A stretch of 64,000 bases of DNA from Knoxdaviesia capensis (Eukaryota; Ascomycota; Sordariomycetes; Microascales; Gondwanamycetaceae), in contig LNGK01000007.1 of assembly GCA_001510575.1 (NCBI GenBank), positions 2,040,151 to 2,104,150 on the forward strand. The letters are read 5' to 3'. The notes beneath the pieces are model-generated. The model was not told where the DNA came from, ran no database searches, and saw nothing but the letters and a program-made list of their open reading frames with translations. Below are positions 56,331 through 64,000 of this stretch, piece after piece (position 1 is the stretch's first letter; each line of letters opens with the position of its first letter). The position numbers and the translations under genes are program-made.

Positions 56331-58235
56331 TCAATCTACAGCCCCATCTAATGTGGTCTCCCACTCACTGACCAGCGGGACACTATCCACCCAATCCGCC
56401 CCAACGTCAGCAAGTCCCAGCGCAGCGCCATGCGCCCCCGCCTGACGACGCAACCCCTCAAGTCCCTTCTTCCGCAACGGCGCCGGCACAGGCCGCCGGA
56501 TGATCTCCGTCCACAGCGCCCGCTCGGCTTCGGCCGCCTGCACGCGGTCCGCGGCTTCCAGCGCTGCCTCGTGCGCGTGCTCGGCGCGCACCTGCTGGCG
56601 GATCTGGCGGGCGGCGTATTTCGCGCGGTGGGCGTACAGCGTGGGCGCGTGGCTGCCATGGTGGGCCGATTGTTTCTGTAGCTCGTAGATGTCGTCCAGG
56701 AGGGTGTCTGCGTCGCCGCCGCCGCCGGCTGCGGCCTCGTCGTCGTCGTCTGCGTCAGTGTCGTCGTATGCTGAGAAATCGGAGTAGCCCGATGACCAGG
56801 ACGCCGCACTGAGGGATCTGCGGCGGCCCTGGGGATCAGGAGATAGCGGGTCGTCTTCCTCTTTCGGTGATGCTTCGATGGCGACGGAGGAGTCGCTGGA
56901 TATGACGCTGGCGGCGTCGTCTGCATCGTCGGGATCGTCGGCGTCAGCTTCATGCAGCGCCGTCTCAACCTCCTCGTACGACATCTCCACCAGTTCATCC
57001 TCGTCATCGCTACCCTCATCGTAGGCGGGTATGTAGTAGTCTGGCGCAGGGTCCATAGAGTACCTGCGTTCCCAAAAGTCTGCATCATCGCTGTCGTCCA
57101 GCTCGTCATCCTCGTCATCGACCACCCGCAACCGCAGTCTGCGCGGACACCGCTCCCAGAACCGCTGCGAGTTCGCAGGGAGTCCGAGCGACGCCACCGC
57201 CGCACGCACGTCCTGGCGGTTGACACACCGGCGGGTGGTGGGGTCCGCCCGGCTCTTGCTGCGCACACGCGCGGCGGCCACGAACAGCGCCGCGCTCATC
57301 AGCCGGCGGGTGAGCGACACGACAAACGAGCGGAAGTCGTGCAGCGCGGTGGCGCGGACCGACGGCGGGCTGGTGTCGACGAAGCGCCAGTTGTTCTCCG
57401 AGAACGAGGCGTTCATGAAGACGTCGCGCGAGAGCATGAGCCACGTCGGCAGGTGGAACAGCTTCGCGAACTCGGGCGCACCGATCGCGGTGGCGGCTGC
57501 GGTGAAGTCGGCGTCGCGGTCCACATCCGATCGCCGCAAGTGGCGTTCATCAGCACCCGTCGCCTGCTCCAGCTCCTGTGCGGCCTGCTTCTGGCGGATC
57601 GCGTCCCGCATGTCCTGGTGCATGCGCTGGAGCAGCCCGTCCGATACGCACCACCACTCGCCCCAGCGCTTCTGCTCAATCTCGTCCTCGACCTCCTCCA
57701 CCCGCAGCGAGAGACTGTCCGCAATCTCGTCGAGCGCCAGACAGCCCTCAACGCTAATCTCGACGGCCGCGGGGATGTGACTGCGGTCGCCGACTTTGAG
57801 CGATCCGCGCTCGTGGAAGGTGTCCCGGGTGTCCCGCAGCAGCTGCATGTACTGGGCCACCTCCACAGCGCTCTTCGTGCGCAGGCTCTTCGCAATTGCC
57901 CCGTGGTTGTGGCGGCCGGTCCGCGTGATCAAGCCGTAGAGCTGGCGTTTCTCATCCGCCGTCCACGTGACGAGCCCGATCTGCGAATCCTCGAACGCCT
58001 CGTCGCCCACGTCGACATTCCACCGCGCTTCCTCAATATCGGCATTGAGAACATCGATATATGCCGTGTTGATGCGTCCCTTTTGGCGTTTGAACTTCAA
58101 GGGGTACAGCGATGGCGATGCGGCACGTTTGGCGGGTGACAGTCTCTTCCAGGGGACTTCTTCCCGATCGGATCCTGAGTCGTCCCCAAAGGGCTCGGCC
58201 TTGATGCGGAAACTGTCCGGATCCCGAAAATTCAT
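56331..58235 (-). CDS. rrn5: RNA polymerase I upstream activating factor subunit RRN5-like (SANT domain)
   Basis: Likely nucleolar factor for rDNA transcription by RNA polymerase I (the UAF complex). Intronless, 634 aa. An N-terminal Lys/Pro region with RINTAYIDVLNADIEEA precedes a SANT/Myb-like domain (about 87-134: VTWTADEKRQLYGLITRTGRHNHGAIAKSLRTKSAVEVAQYMQLLR). A second conserved helical block (ISVEGCLALDEIADSLSLRVEEVEDEIEQKRWGEWWCV) and a block with DVRAAVASLGLPANSQRFWERCPRRLRL resemble the RRN5/histone-fold-like part. The C-terminal half is extremely Asp/Glu/Ser-rich, then becomes helical (KYAARQIRQQVRAEHAHEAALEAADRVQAAEAERALWTEIIRR). Both the domain order and the length fit fungal RRN5. 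It shares a promoter with IRC3. Confidence 0.82.
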   Translation of the reverse strand: MNFRDPDSFRIKAEPFGDDSGSDREEVPWKRLSPAKRAASPSLYPLKFKRQKGRINTAYIDVLNADIEEARWNVDVGDEAFEDSQIGLVTWTADEKRQLYGLITRTGRHNHGAIAKSLRTKSAVEVAQYMQLLRDTRDTFHERGSLKVGDRSHIPAAVEISVEGCLALDEIADSLSLRVEEVEDEIEQKRWGEWWCVSDGLLQRMHQDMRDAIRQKQAAQELEQATGADERHLRRSDVDRDADFTAAATAIGAPEFAKLFHLPTWLMLSRDVFMNASFSENNWRFVDTSPPSVRATALHDFRSFVVSLTRRLMSAALFVAAARVRSKSRADPTTRRCVNRQDVRAAVASLGLPANSQRFWERCPRRLRLRVVDDEDDELDDSDDADFWERRYSMDPAPDYYIPAYDEGSDDEDELVEMSYEEVETALHEADADDPDDADDAASVISSDSSVAIEASPKEEDDPLSPDPQGRRRSLSAASWSSGYSDFSAYDDTDADDDDEAAAGGGGDADTLLDDIYELQKQSAHHGSHAPTLYAHRAKYAARQIRQQVRAEHAHEAALEAADRVQAAEAERALWTEIIRRPVPAPLRKKGLEGLRRQAGAHGAALGLADVGADWVDSVPLVSEWETTLDGAVD

Positions 58236-58708
58236 GGCTCCCGAGAGTGAATTTTGTCTTGGTTCGAATGCGGTGGGCGTGTTGTGGTGAAAAGGAAGAA
58301 GTGAATCAAACGTCGTTTGTTCTGTGGTTCGGGCGAAGAAAGTTGAGTTGACGTTGAAGATGCGATCCGGGGGTTGTGCCTTACTAACACCTGCCCACCA
58401 GAAATACAGCTATGAACGTTAGTACACGACCTAACTAGCCTTCAGCCAATAGAATCGCATCACTCACCGAACCCTAAGACGCCATTCACCGAAATCTCCG
58501 ACATTGATGCCTAACTCTCAAGGCAGAAAGAACCCCTGCACTACTTCCAACGACATCTCATCACCATCAAATTTCAACCTCACTTCAACTCCATCTCAAA
58601 TTCCTACCGAAACAACGAGTCACATCTCTGATCCTCCAGTAACAATCCAGCACAACTCACCTGCCACAGACTCTGGATGCTACCCCCTTCGTCTTTCCTC
58701 CAAGCGCC
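58236..58708. promoter_or_regulatory. divergent promoter RRN5 / IRC3
   Basis: 473 bases between opposite start codons. Contains a CCAAT box (58446-58450) and an AACCCTAAG telobox-like motif (58469-58477). Teloboxes in front of rRNA-transcription genes are known from several eukaryotes. Confidence 0.55.
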
Positions 58709-60940
58709 ATGCTTGCGCGTCTCCTCCCCAGCCTGGCCCGGACCTCGCGGCTGGCCGGCCCGGCGCCGGTCCGCCGGTGTCCCACACCCCACCGAGCGCC
58801 ATCCCCACGCCCACGGTTCCCGCAGCTCCACCCGCGGGCGGCAGCCGCCATCCGGCCGTACTCGGAGATCGTGCTGCGCGACTACCAAGAAGAGTGCATC
58901 GAGGCGGTGCTCGCCGCGCAGGCCCGCGGGTGCCGGCGCATCGGCGTGTCGCTCGCCACCGGCGGCGGCAAGACTGTCATCTTCACGCACTTGATCGACC
59001 GCGTGGCGGCCCCCGCGCCGCAGCGCACGCAGACGCTGATCCTCGCGCACCGCCGCGAGCTGGTCGAGCAGGCGGCGCGCCACTGCACGGCGGCGTACGG
59101 GCGGCGCGGCGCGCTGGTCGAGGTCGAGCTGGGGGCGTCGCACGCGTCCGGGCTCGCCGACATCACCGTCGCGAGCGTGCAGAGCATCACGTCGCGCGAC
59201 CGGCTGCTGAAGTTCGATCCGCGGCGGTTCAAGCTCGTGCTGGTGGATGAGGCGCACCATGTGGTCGCGCCGGGGTATCTGCGCGTGCTCGAGCATTTCG
59301 GGCTGTACGCCCCGCCGCCGGCGAAGTCTGCCGAAGCTTCCGATGCAGCCACTCCTGAACCCGTTGCGCTAGAGCGTCCCAGAGACGACGCCCCGCTGCT
59401 CGTCGGCGTCTCGGCCACCTTTTCGCGCTTTGACGGCCTGCGCCTCGGCGCCGCGATCGACGAGATCGTGTACCACAAGGACTACGTCGACATGATCGGC
59501 GAGAAATGGCTCGCCGACGTCGTCTTCACCACCGTGCGCACCTCGCTCGACCTGTCCCGCGTCCGCCGCGCCGCCGCGCCCACCTCCTCGTCGGCGTCCG
59601 GGTCGGTCGCCGTCGGCGATTTCCTGCCCGGCGACCTCTCGCGCGCCGTCAACACCCCGCACCTGAACGACCTGACGGTGCGCAGCTGGATGCAGGCCGC
59701 CGCGCCGACGAGCGCCGCCACGCTCGTGTTCTGCGTCGACGTGGCGCACGTGACTGCGCTGACCGCCGCGTTCCGCGCGCACGGCATCGACGCGCGCGCG
59801 GTCACGGCCGACACGCCGCCGGCGCAGCGGGCCGCGCTGCTGGATGCCTTCCGCGGGACCAGCACGCAGGGGCCGGCGTTCCGCGTGCTGGTCAACTGCG
59901 GCGTGTTCACCGAGGGCACGGACATCCCGCGCGTCGACTGCGTGGTGCTCGCGCGGCCGACGCGCTCGCGCAACCTGCTCGTGCAGATGATTGGCCGCGG
60001 CATGCGGCTGCACGCCGACAAGCGGCGCTGCCACGTGCTGGACTTCGTGTCCAGTCTGGATGCCGGCGTTGTGTCGACGCCGTCGCTGTTCGGGCTGGAC
60101 CCGGCCGAGGTGGTCTCGCAGGCGTCGGTGGATGACATGCGCGCCATGCGCAGCCAACACCCGATCCACCCCCTCGCCATTGCCGGTCCCGAAGCCAGCG
60201 ATGAGGCCGACACCGCATCCGGCTCCGTCACCTTCACCCACTACGCCTCCGTACTCGACCTGATCGCCGATACGTCGCACGACCGCCACATCCGCACGCT
60301 GAGCCCCAACGCCTGGGTCAAGGTCGATGACGACCGGTACATCCTCTCCGGCCTCGGCGGGAGCTACCTGCGCATCGAGCCCGCCGCCCCCGCCACCTCT
60401 ACAACCCCCTCCGCCGCCGCTTCTGCAACCCCGCAGTACACCGCCGTCGAAGTGCGCGCCCTGCCCGCCTCAGCCATGGTCGCGGCCCCGCCAGGAACCC
60501 CCGGCGCCTCCCGCCGCCGCAAATCGCCCTACGCGGCCCCGCGCGCCCTCTTGCAGGCAACATGCCTCGCCGACGCCGTGCGCGGCAGCGACGCCTACGC
60601 AGCCTCCTCGGCCCCCGGCGCCGCCGCCTTCCCGCGCTCGATGATCGCGCGCTCCATGCCGTGGCGCCGCGGCCCGCCCACCCCCGGCCAGCTCGACTTC
60701 CTCAACAAACTCCGCGTCGGCCGTGCTGCCGCGGGAGGGAGTCGCACTGCCCCGCTCACGGCGTCGGATGTCACCAAGGGGGATGCGGCGGATATGATCA
60801 CGCGCGTCAAACACGGCGCGCGGGGCCGGTTTGCCGCTCTGCAGGCGGACCAGCGCCGAAGTGAACGGAGTGCCGTGCGTTCGGAGGCTGAAGCCTCTTT
60901 GCGACGCCAGGAGCAGGTGTCTGTCGGGCCGTTGCAGTAA
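58709..60940 (+). CDS. irc3: mitochondrial DEAD/DEAH-type helicase IRC3
   Basis: Superfamily-2 helicase that unwinds branched mitochondrial DNA in yeast and helps keep mtDNA. Intronless, 743 aa. The N-terminus is an Arg/Ser/Pro-rich mitochondrial presequence of about 50 residues with almost no acids. Motifs in order: LRDYQ (Q-like, about 56-60), Walker A ATGGGKT (83-89), LAHRRELVEQ (Ia), VASVQS, DEAH (180-183), VSAT (234-237), VFCVDVAH (339-347), FTEGTDIPRVD (400-410), QMIGRGMRLH (426-435). An insert between motif II and VSAT carries a Pro/Ala-rich linker, and the region after motif VI is long, with a basic C-terminal helix. Start chosen for the presequence; the upstream frame to 58504 is not used. 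Confidence 0.94.
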   Translation: MLARLLPSLARTSRLAGPAPVRRCPTPHRAPSPRPRFPQLHPRAAAAIRPYSEIVLRDYQEECIEAVLAAQARGCRRIGVSLATGGGKTVIFTHLIDRVAAPAPQRTQTLILAHRRELVEQAARHCTAAYGRRGALVEVELGASHASGLADITVASVQSITSRDRLLKFDPRRFKLVLVDEAHHVVAPGYLRVLEHFGLYAPPPAKSAEASDAATPEPVALERPRDDAPLLVGVSATFSRFDGLRLGAAIDEIVYHKDYVDMIGEKWLADVVFTTVRTSLDLSRVRRAAAPTSSSASGSVAVGDFLPGDLSRAVNTPHLNDLTVRSWMQAAAPTSAATLVFCVDVAHVTALTAAFRAHGIDARAVTADTPPAQRAALLDAFRGTSTQGPAFRVLVNCGVFTEGTDIPRVDCVVLARPTRSRNLLVQMIGRGMRLHADKRRCHVLDFVSSLDAGVVSTPSLFGLDPAEVVSQASVDDMRAMRSQHPIHPLAIAGPEASDEADTASGSVTFTHYASVLDLIADTSHDRHIRTLSPNAWVKVDDDRYILSGLGGSYLRIEPAAPATSTTPSAAASATPQYTAVEVRALPASAMVAAPPGTPGASRRRKSPYAAPRALLQATCLADAVRGSDAYAASSAPGAAAFPRSMIARSMPWRRGPPTPGQLDFLNKLRVGRAAAGGSRTAPLTASDVTKGDAADMITRVKHGARGRFAALQADQRRSERSAVRSEAEASLRRQEQVSVGPLQ

Positions 60941-62227
60941 CAGTGTCGTCTGTGTATGGTTCGGTGCTTGGACCTTTGTACATTATGTGTTTCTTCCCTC
61001 CTGTATATCACCCTCATCCTTTTTGGATTCTCTCATAGACTTATAATGATACCAGAGATACTAGAAATCTCCCTTACGAGCATAAAAAATACGCATTCAC
61101 CGTATCACATCGCTCACAAAATGGGGAGCTCGTAACATGGTTTTATCAACAGGCGCTTCAACAATGGGTATCAATTGTATATCTGTGTTTGGAACTCGGA
61201 GCTCACCCTCCGGAATCATCATCGCTCGTTGCCCCCACCACCAAGAAAAAAACGGTCGTTTCCCTCATATTTCCCCAGGTAACACATTCCCTCCTGAACT
61301 CGCATGAACCCCTATTATCCTCACAGCGCTGGACAAGTTATGACATTGACACATGCACACACAAAATCACTGCATGAACTCGCTCACACCTTGAGCTGCC
61401 ATTCTCATCCCACATGTTCGACGTGGACTTCTGCAATGCCCAGAAGCAACAACAGGAATAGAATCCGGTGGCCAACTCCCCTCCCAAAAAAGCAAAACAA
61501 AACAGAGCAAAACAAAACAAGCATAAACGATAGCAGGTAAAAGCAGAAACAGACTCGCAACATGCCACGAAGATGAGATGGACCCCATCAGATAAACGAC
61601 AAGCAGGCCACAGAGCGAACACTCTGATCGGCCTGGGTGAGTTGGTCAACTGTCAGAACATGAAAAAGGGATGAAAGGAGAAAAAACAGGCAGAAAAACA
61701 AAAGGATGGCCACGAGTTGGGTTACTCTTTCGTCAGACAAGGGGTGGCCCATCACCACAATGGATGGCGGCAGAACGGATTCCTCGCATCAGAAAAAAAA
61801 GACGACATCCCCAAGCCGTCCGAACCGCAGAATGGAAGTGGAAAGGATTCAAAAAGAAAAAGAAGAAGACATCATCATGACGATGCAAACGCGAAAAGCA
61901 ACGAAGCCGCACTCACGCAAGACTTTTCGGGGTATTTGTTTGCGCCAGGGTATAAAGGTAATATCCAGCCAAAAATAAAAAGAGAGATGGAACAGAGAGA
62001 AGAGGGGGAATATAACGAAACGACAAGCGGGAAGGGGGGTATTTTCTTTTGGTTTTGGTATTTTGCACACAAGCTCTAATCGGACGATGGAAAAAAAAGA
62101 ACATAAAAAAGAAGACGATGCAGGAAAAAAGAGATGCAGAACCGTAAGCACAAGCAGAAAGAGAAAAAAGCAGGAAACGCAAAGCCCAGAGGGGGGATAT
62201 AAAATGAACGAAGATAAGATGAAAACG
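60941..62227. other. convergent 3' region, IRC3 / KH gene
   Basis: About 1.3 kb between two stop codons, with purine-rich DNA from 61650 to 62220 on the plus strand. No coding frame with support. Probably long 3' UTRs plus spacer. Confidence 0.5.
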
Positions 62228-64000
62228 TTAACGGTAAGGTCCAATCGATGACGGACCAGGGTATCCTGAATTTGTAGAGTTGGAGGTCGAAGGGCGGCCG
62301 CTGTCGCCCGACGTGCGGTTGGCGTGTCTCGGCATCAGCTCGCCTGAATGTGACAGCATCAGCGGCATCAGCTTGGAGTCGGAGTGGCCTGACGACGACG
62401 ACGTGACCGCCGGCCGGTGGGCCCACGGGTTCTCGTCCTCGGTGAGGTTGACTCCGCTGTCGTTCCACGGGTTGCGGTCGGCGTTGAAGCTGCGCGTCGA
62501 CTCGATCGAAATGAGCGACGACTTGGACACGTTGCTGGAACCCTTGAAGAACGTGCCGTTGGCCGAGTGCGAGCTGTTCTTGCGGCGGTCGAGGAACGAC
62601 GAGATCGACGACATGCTGCCGGGCTTGCGCAGCCGGTCGAAAATGGTGCTGCGCTCACGGGCCACCTCTTCTCCGAACGCCGGCTTCACGGGCGATTCGG
62701 TGACAATTGGGGCCGGAGCATGCTGCAGAAGCTTCGAGTCGAAGTACTGCAGAGAATCCTCAAAGGAATCAGACTTGGGCCGAGCAATGGCGCCCTGGAT
62801 GGCAACAATCTCCACGCTAGCCCCAGTGAACTGATCCTGCAGGAATTCAATGGCGTCGCCGAGTCCGCCGGCGTTGTTGCGGGTAAACGTAAGGAGCAGG
62901 GAGACTGTTTCAGCTCCATCCTTCGTTTTCTCCGATCCGGGACGAACATCGAGTTGAACCTCGTATTGGGTCTTGAGTCTGACGACTACCTCGCTAGAGA
63001 ATTCCGGCTTGTCCATAAACTCGACGAGGGATTGGGTCTTGGCGAGAATGAGCTCGTGCTTGTCGGGTACCATTCCCTATTCAAGAGCAAACAAATTGTT
63101 AGCGGTGATCCGGATACAAACAGATACGAGAAAAAGGAGGACTAACCAAGAACTCGTCAACGCAGTGAGGCACCTGCCACTGCGGCCCAGTCACAGTGAC
63201 CTCATCACTGGCCTGCTCAGTGCTGGGAAAGATTATCTTGCAGTTATGCTTCGTCTCGAGCTTGTCGATTTCGGGGAGACGGGAAAGAAGCTGTCGGTGG
63301 TACAAACGGTCCACGTGAACGATTTGCGACGTATACTCCGAGTCCTAGATGAAAACAGAAATAGAAATGGTTAGAGTCGAGGACAATGGACAGCAACAGG
63401 TAGATTTCCTGGTACATACAGCTTCGTCAACCATCTCCAGGATGGCATTCTTGACGGAATCAAGGCTTTGGGCGTTGCGGGCCGGAGTACGGCAGATAAC
63501 GTTGTCCACCTGCATGTCGTCATCGTCGCGGCCCGCGCCACCACGATCCATGGCATTGGAGAACTTGACAAACACCGAGTGCTTCTTCATGATGCGCTGG
63601 ATGTGCTGTCCACCAATGCCAATGATCTTCTTGTGGTATTGGTCGGGAACGTGGAAGGAAATCGACGCCGGCATCTCCTGCTCGACCAGGCTAAGGCCGT
63701 GCTTGAGAGAATCGTAATTGGCGGCAATGACCTCGATGTTAAAGTTATAGTCATTGAAGCCGTCGAATACGATCTGAACTCCGCCTAAAAGTTGGAAAAA
63801 AATGAAGGTTTGGGTTAGTTTACGATGATCAATGGCATTTATGACGTAGAGGCCAAAAGATTGCAAGGCATGGAAGGCAAATAAAACCGGAGCTTTATGT
63901 GAGGGTGTCGCCGGGTGGCAGGTTGCAGTGGCAAAAAGAGCAAGAGAAACATACTCTGGCTCATGATTTTGTTGAGCTTTCCGTTCTTCTTGCCGCTGAC
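62228..64000 (-). CDS. multi-KH-domain RNA-binding protein (Bicaudal-C/Khd4-like), 5' end outside window
   Basis: Partial; the start lies beyond 64000. Visible exons are 63955-64000 (incomplete), 63420-63784, 63147-63344 and 62228-63076, all joining in frame. Segments: SGKKNGKLNKIMSQSGVQIVFDGFNDYNFNIEV, then a KH domain with the GxxG loop (SISFHVPDQYHKKIIGIGGQHIQRIMKKHSVFVKFSNA), then a further KH-like part (DRLYHRQLLSRLPEIDKLETKHNCKIIFPSTEQASDEVTVTG) that has lost GxxG. A helical region follows (DKHELILAKTQSLVEFMDKPEFSSEVVVRLKTQYEVQLDV). The C-terminal ~150 residues are Ser/Pro/Asn-rich and disordered, ending GYPGPSSIGPYR. Such proteins regulate mRNA stability or transport; Khd4 of Ustilago is a known relative in fungi. 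The exact orthologue cannot be settled from this part. Confidence 0.85.

Noticed and set aside
56952..58139. 395-aa plus-strand frame over RRN5
   Set aside because: Antisense shadow with Arg/His/Leu-rich composition; the RRN5 SANT frame is the real one.
58262..58273. GGTTCGAATGC resembling a tRNA B box
   Set aside because: No A box at the right distance and no stems; it lies in the 5' region of RRN5.

Overview
The window is nuclear DNA from a filamentous ascomycete (Pezizomycotina). Evidence: short GT-AG introns with CTAAC-type branch sites, a Zn2Cys6 transcription factor, fungal-specific proteins (DASH subunit ASK1, RNA polymerase I factor RRN5, CT20/EAF7, a HAL4/HAL5-type kinase) and TTAGGG-type telomere-like motifs. 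A Sordariomycete is my best guess from protein flavour only. Coding regions are GC-rich at third positions. Intergenic DNA is long, rich in homopolymers and microsatellites, and I saw no reverse transcriptase or transposase. I modelled introns by hand on frame and splice consensus.

Left part (1-18.2 kb): one Zn2Cys6 transcription factor (4526-7144, minus) in a gene desert, with about 11 kb of apparently non-coding DNA on its upstream side. 18.2-31.4 kb, all minus strand: a secreted lactonase-type beta-propeller protein, a possible small coiled-coil exon with a large inverted repeat, mitochondrial chaperonin hsp10 (first exon is only the ATG; a heat-shock-like element lies upstream), a HAL4/HAL5-type kinase with a long 5' part, and mitochondrial ribosomal protein L11.

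Middle (31.4-47.1 kb): L11 is divergent from the pre-rRNA processing factor KRR1 (plus). A quinone-oxidoreductase-like MDR protein (minus) follows. Next is about 4.8 kb of debris that includes a broken gene with two WSC domains and degenerate telomere-like repeats. Then come a bacterial-type YeeE/YedE sulfur (thiosulfate) permease (plus) and a convergent RidA-family protein (minus). A 5.6 kb gene-poor stretch holds a tRNA-like pol III promoter candidate. It ends at an unknown 138-aa protein with a TATA box.

Right part (49.2-64 kb) is the dense region: DASH subunit ASK1 with twin MluI cell-cycle boxes, a gamma-tubulin complex protein with a stop-free 66-nt intron, NuA4 subunit EAF7, RRN5, mitochondrial helicase IRC3, and the 3' part of a multi-KH RNA-binding protein cut by the window edge. 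Shared themes are mitochondrial maintenance (hsp10, L11, IRC3), ribosome production (KRR1, RRN5) and spindle microtubules (ASK1 next to the gamma-tubulin complex gene). I see no metabolic cluster. The most distinctive items are the decayed WSC gene, the ASK1 cell-cycle boxes, the stop-free intron, the alternative-start layout of the kinase, and the permease.
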